Origin: an uncultured Rhodospirillales bacterium
Lineage (GTDB): Bacteria > Pseudomonadota > Alphaproteobacteria > Acetobacterales > Acetobacteraceae
NCBI GenBank assembly: GCA_903928045.1
Contig: CAIYPH010000856.1
Span: 1-10,273 of the forward strand
Reading direction: 5' to 3'
DNA: 10,273 nt
Both the position numbers and the translations under genes were made by a program. The notes beneath the pieces are model-generated. The model searched no databases and was not told where the DNA came from. It saw only the letters and a program-made list of their open reading frames with translations. Below are positions 8,012-10,273 of the stretch, piece after piece (the stretch's first letter is position 1; each line of letters opens with the position of its first letter).

Positions 8012-8635
8012 ATGCCCCTCAAAGTCCTCGGATCCGGCTTCGGCCGCACCGGTACCAAGTCGCTCAAGCTGGCGCTGGAGCAACTCGGCTTCGCACCCTG
8101 CCATCACATGCTGGAAATCCGCTCGACCCCCGGGCAGCTCGATTTCTGGTATGATATCGCCATGGGCAAGCCGGTCGACTGGCACGCGGTGTTCGCGGAT
8201 TTCGAGGCGGCGTGCGACTGGCCGTCCTGCAACTACTGGCGCGAAATGGCCGAAGCCTTCCCCGAGGCCAAGGTGATCCATACGCGCCGGCCGCCGGAGA
8301 AATGGTGGGGCAGCTTTTCCAAGACCATCATGGAAAACCTCACCAACCGGACCCCCACCGAAGACCCCGACGCGCTGCGGATGCGCAAGATGGTGGACAC
8401 CATCATCAACGAGAACGTGTTCGGCGGGCAGATCGCCAACAAGGAAGTCGCCCTGGCCGCCTTCGCCCAGCGCGAAAAGGACGTGGTGGCGGCCATCGCG
8501 CCCGAACGCCTGCTGATCCTGGAGCCGACCGACGGGTGGGAGAAGCTGTGCCCCTTCCTCGGCGTGCCGGTGCCGGAGACGGCGTATCCGTTTACCAATC
8601 CGACCGAGGAATTCCGGGCCGCGGTGCGGCGGTGA
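8012..8635 (+). CDS. Small sulfotransferase-fold (P-loop) family protein
   Basis: The 207-residue cytosolic protein has the PAPS sulfotransferase pattern. The 5'-phosphosulfate loop GFGRTGTKSL is at 9-18, the 3'-phosphate motif TRRPPEKWW at 91-99 after the strand AKVIHT, and a closing GWEKLCPFLGVPVP block at 175-188, as in the compact bacterial sulfotransferase family (Sulfotransferase_4 type). DWPSCNYWREM at 69-79 is also typical of that group. It would transfer sulfate from PAPS to an unknown hydroxyl or amine acceptor, but the acceptor and even activity cannot be read from sequence; many members are uncharacterised. A perfect AGGAGG (8000-8005) six bases before the ATG fixes the start. It follows ndk by 21 bp and is followed by a strong stem-loop, so ndk and this gene form the likely transcript. 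Confidence 0.85.
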   Translation: MPLKVLGSGFGRTGTKSLKLALEQLGFAPCHHMLEIRSTPGQLDFWYDIAMGKPVDWHAVFADFEAACDWPSCNYWREMAEAFPEAKVIHTRRPPEKWWGSFSKTIMENLTNRTPTEDPDALRMRKMVDTIINENVFGGQIANKEVALAAFAQREKDVVAAIAPERLLILEPTDGWEKLCPFLGVPVPETAYPFTNPTEEFRAAVRR

Positions 8636-8645
8636 GGAAGGAAGC

Positions 8646-8676
8646 GCTTCTTTTTTGAAAAAAAGAAGCAAAAAAC
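8646..8676 (+). terminator. AT-rich stem-loop terminator, probably bidirectional
   Basis: GCTTC plus six T (8646-8656) pairs with seven A plus GAAGC (to 8669) around a tiny loop, and a further A run and CTTTT follow. It sits 10 bases after the sulfotransferase stop and faces the end of the minus-strand orphan gene, so either strand could use it; on the minus strand the run after the stem is less U-rich. GAAGC at 8641-8645 also forms a perfect palindrome with GCTTC, giving an alternative fold. Confidence 0.75.
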
Positions 8677-8707
8677 TTTTATCCGCTTGGGGTTTCGGAG
8701 TTAGTTG

Positions 8708-9211
8708 CTATATCGAAACAAATAGGACGCGCGTTTCCCGCGCGTCCGAGGCCGGTTTTTGACTTCGTCGTTCGCGCGCGATGGCGATGATGTTGGGCGA
8801 AAGATGGATTTGGGGTGCGCGCGGGGCGTGATCGCACCGCAGCGGCGCGCAAACCGGGCGGCGCTGCGGCTTTGTGCTGATGGCGGCGCGGAGTGCGCGC
8901 GTGCCGCGGCGCGGCTGACGCGCACCGCCGGCGCGGCGCGGGCGCACTTCGCCCGTGGGTGCGGCCTGGCGGCGAGCCGGTGCGTCGATGACAGGGAGTG
9001 CGGGCGCGGTGGCGAGGCGCTGCATGAGGGCGGCGAAATCCTGCCCGAGTTGATGCAGGGACGCCCATAGCGCGCGGCCGCCGGGAAGGAACCGCCAGAA
9101 CCACGCAGGGCCGGCGATGGCGGCAATCAGCGCGCACACGGCCTCGGCCAGGCGAATCGCGGGATGCGGTTCGCCGTGCGGACGCTCGGGGGATGTGGTT
9201 GCGCTGGTCAT
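8708..9211 (-). CDS. Orphan small protein with hydrophobic N-terminal segment and Arg/Pro-rich tail, SOS-box promoter
   Basis: I do not recognise this 167-residue protein. Residues 1-20 are polar; 21-43 (LAEAVCALIAAIAGPAWFWRFL core) are hydrophobic with aromatic residues and could form one membrane helix or a hydrophobic amphipathic helix. Residues 44-68 (GGRALWASLHQLGQDFAALMQRL) look like an amphipathic helix. From about 77 onward the chain is rich in Arg, Ala and Pro with no visible fold, and may be disordered, nucleic-acid or membrane-surface binding, or poorly conserved. The start at 9211 is chosen because the hydrophobic block needs this frame and the promoter immediately upstream predicts a transcript beginning at this ATG; no Shine-Dalgarno exists. 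The gene is monocistronic, 92 bases after the SDR stop on the same strand and convergent with the sulfotransferase gene. A GC-rich hairpin lies inside its last codons. Regulation by LexA is inferred from the promoter. The first 70 residues are more convincing as protein than the tail. Confidence 0.6.
   Translation of the reverse strand: MTSATTSPERPHGEPHPAIRLAEAVCALIAAIAGPAWFWRFLPGGRALWASLHQLGQDFAALMQRLATAPALPVIDAPARRQAAPTGEVRPRRAGGARQPRRGTRALRAAISTKPQRRPVCAPLRCDHAPRAPQIHLSPNIIAIARERRSQKPASDARETRVLFVSI
8725..8747 (-). terminator. GC-rich hairpin at the 3' end of the orphan gene, possible terminator
   Basis: GGACGCGCG and CGCGCGTCC form a perfect 9-bp stem with a 5-base loop, followed on the minus strand by TATTTGTTT. 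It lies inside the coding region, about 5 codons before the stop. The U-run is poor, so termination activity is uncertain; transcript-end stabilisation is another option. Confidence 0.45.
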
Positions 9212-9246
9212 CGAACATATATAGAACGACGTTCTCCACAGGTCAA
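9212..9246 (-). promoter_or_regulatory. Sigma-70-type promoter overlapping a LexA (SOS) box
   Basis: On the minus strand, TTGACC (9246-9241) and TATATA (9223-9218) are separated by exactly 17 bases, the best promoter in the window. The -10 lies inside GTTC-TATATAT-GTTC (9227-9213), which matches the alphaproteobacterial LexA consensus GTTC-N7-GTTC exactly. LexA bound there would block RNA polymerase. The predicted +1, seven bases after the -10, is base 9211, the A of the ATG of the orphan gene, implying a leaderless mRNA. An additional GAAC-N3-GTTC inverted repeat covers 9224-9234. The motif match is seen directly; LexA control is inferred. Confidence 0.75.
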
Positions 9247-9303
9247 GAAGAAATTTTAACTCTCGCGTTCTTTTTTATCACACGAGATCGCCTCCCCTCC
9301 CCT

Positions 9304-10104
9304 TCACCGCGGCTTGAGCCCAACCCCTGAGCCCGCCGAGCCGGTGCGGCCGCCGTCGATCACCATTTGCGTGCCGGTGATGGAGCCGGCGAGGTCGGAG
9401 CACAAATAGATCGCGAGATTGGCGACCTCCTCGGCGGTGGCGTAGCGGCCGGAGGGGATGGCGGCGCGGTTGGCGGCGATCACCGCGTCGGGGTCGGCCG
9501 GGTTCCGCTGGGACTCGAGCGAGCGCATCATGCGGGTATCGACCGGGCCGGGGCAGATCGCGTTCACCCGCAGGCCGAAGCGGGCGACGTCGCCGGAGGC
9601 GGATTTGGTGAGGCCGATCACCGCGTGTTTCGAGGCGATATAGGCGGACATGCCGGGACCACCGACCAGGCCGGCGATGGAGGCGGTGTTGACCACGGCG
9701 CCGCTGCCCTGGCGCAACATCACCGGCAGCACGTGCTTCATGCCGAGGAAAACGCCGCGGACGTTGATGGCGATCACGCGATCGAACATCTCCTCGTCAT
9801 AGTCCATCACCGGCGCCGTCATGCCCTCGATGCCCGCGTTGTTGAAGAAGCAGTCGATGCGGCCATACGCCTCAAGCGTCGCCTTCACGTAGTTCTGCAC
9901 CTCGGCCGACTTCGAGACGTCGGCGGGAATGAAGCGGGCATCCCGGCCCTGCTGGTGCAGGATGTCCGCCGTGCCCTGGCCCAGCGTGGCATCGCGATCA
10001 ACCACCACCACCTTGGCGCCACGCTCGGCAAACCCCAGCGCCGCCGCGCGACCAATGCCGCCGCCACCGCCGGTGATGAGGGCCACTTTGCCGGTGAAAT
10101 CCAT
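9304..10104 (-). CDS. Classical short-chain dehydrogenase/reductase (SDR)
   Basis: The 266-residue protein is a classical SDR with all key motifs: TGGGGGIG cofactor loop at 11-18, Asp36 at the end of strand 2 (favours NAD(H) over NADP(H)), Asp62 in ADVS, NNAG at 88-91, and the catalytic set Asn114, Ser142, Tyr155 and Lys159 (YIASK). PGPVDTRM at 185-192 and IDGG at 249-252 are the usual C-terminal landmarks. It should oxidise an alcohol or reduce a ketone in the cytosol; the substrate is not readable. The ATG at 10104 is preferred because AAGGA lies seven bases upstream and the family starts near here; the frame stays open to 10233, but that extension would be read from the inserted IS end. 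Only 31 bp of native upstream DNA remain before the IS, so its original promoter may have been displaced. Confidence 0.92.
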   Translation of the reverse strand: MDFTGKVALITGGGGGIGRAAALGFAERGAKVVVVDRDATLGQGTADILHQQGRDARFIPADVSKSAEVQNYVKATLEAYGRIDCFFNNAGIEGMTAPVMDYDEEMFDRVIAINVRGVFLGMKHVLPVMLRQGSGAVVNTASIAGLVGGPGMSAYIASKHAVIGLTKSASGDVARFGLRVNAICPGPVDTRMMRSLESQRNPADPDAVIAANRAAIPSGRYATAEEVANLAIYLCSDLAGSITGTQMVIDGGRTGSAGSGVGLKPR

Positions 10105-10131
10105 GGTACGTTCCTTCTCTGGTGGATTGGT

Positions 10132-10137
10132 ATTAGA
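10132..10137 (-). promoter_or_regulatory. Possible hybrid -10 element at the IS/host junction
   Basis: TCTAAT on the minus strand matches 5 of 6 bases of the -10 consensus and spans the junction between the IS end and host DNA. Transcription would start around 10125 and leave a short leader with the SDR ribosome site. The matching -35 inside the IS (TCAACC at 17 bp spacing) is weak. Confidence 0.25.
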
Positions 10138-10157
10138 GCCTGACCGGAAAAGAGGTT

Positions 10158-10235
10158 GAGTGATTTCAGTTGGTTGTGATTCCGTAGGTTTGCGAGACAC
10201 GACGGAGCCACTGATGCCCTGGACTGAAATCACTC
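10158..10235 (+). repeat. 13-bp perfect inverted repeat bracketing the transposase start
   Basis: GAGTGATTTCAGT (10158-10170) and ACTGAAATCACTC (10223-10235) are exact reverse complements with a 52-base loop. The right arm codes for transposase residues 4-8. The loop contains the transposase ribosome site (CGGAG, 10203-10207) and ATG (10214). Confidence 0.9.
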
Positions 10236-10273
10236 GCCCGCAGTATCAGCGGGTGTCGGACCGGTATGCAAGC
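10214..10273 (+). CDS. IS5-family transposase, N-terminal fragment at window edge
   Basis: Only 20 codons are visible, reading MPWTEITRPQYQRVSDRYAS. This matches the usual beginning of IS5-family (IS427-like) transposases common in alphaproteobacteria, which continue with an Asp-Leu-Thr-Asp-x-Glu-Trp segment. A CGGAG six bases before the ATG supports the start. The catalytic DDE residues lie outside the window, so intactness cannot be judged. Confidence 0.75.
   Translation, partial: MPWTEITRPQYQRVSDRYAS

Larger units (their letters stand above)
10136..10273 (+). mobile_element. Left end of an IS5-family-like insertion sequence (continues beyond window)
   Basis: The DNA from GAGCCTGACCGGAAAAG onward changes character (lower GC) and leads within about 80 bases into a transposase start. 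GAGCC is taken as the tip of the terminal inverted repeat and the preceding TA (10134-10135) as the target duplication, consistent with IS427-type members of the IS5 family. The exact end is inferred because the right end of the element is not in the window. Confidence 0.7.

Noticed and set aside
8759..9070. Plus-strand 103-codon frame opposite the orphan gene
   Set aside because: No ribosome site or promoter; composition is that of a GC shadow. The opposite strand has the promoter and the hydrophobic domain.
9367..10143. Plus-strand open frame opposite the SDR gene
   Set aside because: Antisense shadow of a complete SDR with all catalytic motifs.
10105..10233. N-terminal extension of the SDR from 10233
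   Set aside because: It would be read from the IS end, and the ribosome site AAGGA sits before the ATG at 10104.

Overview
The window comes from a GC-rich alphaproteobacterium, most likely of the Acetobacteraceae/Rhodospirillales. The reasons are the strong third-position GC bias (which produces long antisense ORFs), a hopanoid (hpn) gene cluster, a GTTC-N7-GTTC LexA-type box as used by alphaproteobacteria, and the style of the small sulfotransferase and orphan proteins. The taxonomic call is an inference from these traits, not a database match.

Region 1 (about 1-5489, all minus strand) is one tightly packed isoprenoid-to-hopanoid operon. Its transcription order is xseB, ispA (farnesyl diphosphate synthase), dxs (first enzyme of the MEP pathway), hpnM (periplasmic MlaC-like lipid carrier), hpnI (glycosyltransferase) and hpnJ (B12/radical SAM protein, cut by the window start). 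Junctions are 1-4 bp overlaps or gaps of 6-11 bp. The layout couples precursor supply (DXP, then FPP) to hopanoid head-group synthesis and lipid handling. The outstanding anomaly is in dxs: an otherwise intact 658-codon reading frame carries a single in-frame TAA at codon 173, in the middle of the thiamine-diphosphate motif.

Region 2 (5587-7461, minus) is a YheS-like ABC-F ATPase. It is divergent from region 3 (7568-8635, plus), which holds ndk and a small sulfotransferase-fold protein 21 bp downstream with a good ribosome binding site. An AT-rich stem-loop terminator follows.

Region 4 (8708-9246, minus) is a 167-residue orphan protein with a hydrophobic N-terminal segment and an Arg/Pro/Ala-rich tail. 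Its promoter (TTGACC, 17 bp, TATATA) has the -10 element lying exactly inside a GTTC-N7-GTTC SOS box, and the predicted transcription start falls on the A of the ATG. This is the best candidate in the window for an undescribed element: an apparently SOS-controlled, leaderless gene of unknown function.

Region 5 (9304-10273) is a classical SDR oxidoreductase on the minus strand. An IS5-family-like element, apparently inserted only 31 bp upstream of its start codon, runs off the right edge of the window. The IS end carries a perfect 13-bp inverted repeat that brackets the transposase start codon. No tRNA, rRNA or CRISPR array was seen, and no gap between genes exceeds about 100 bases.
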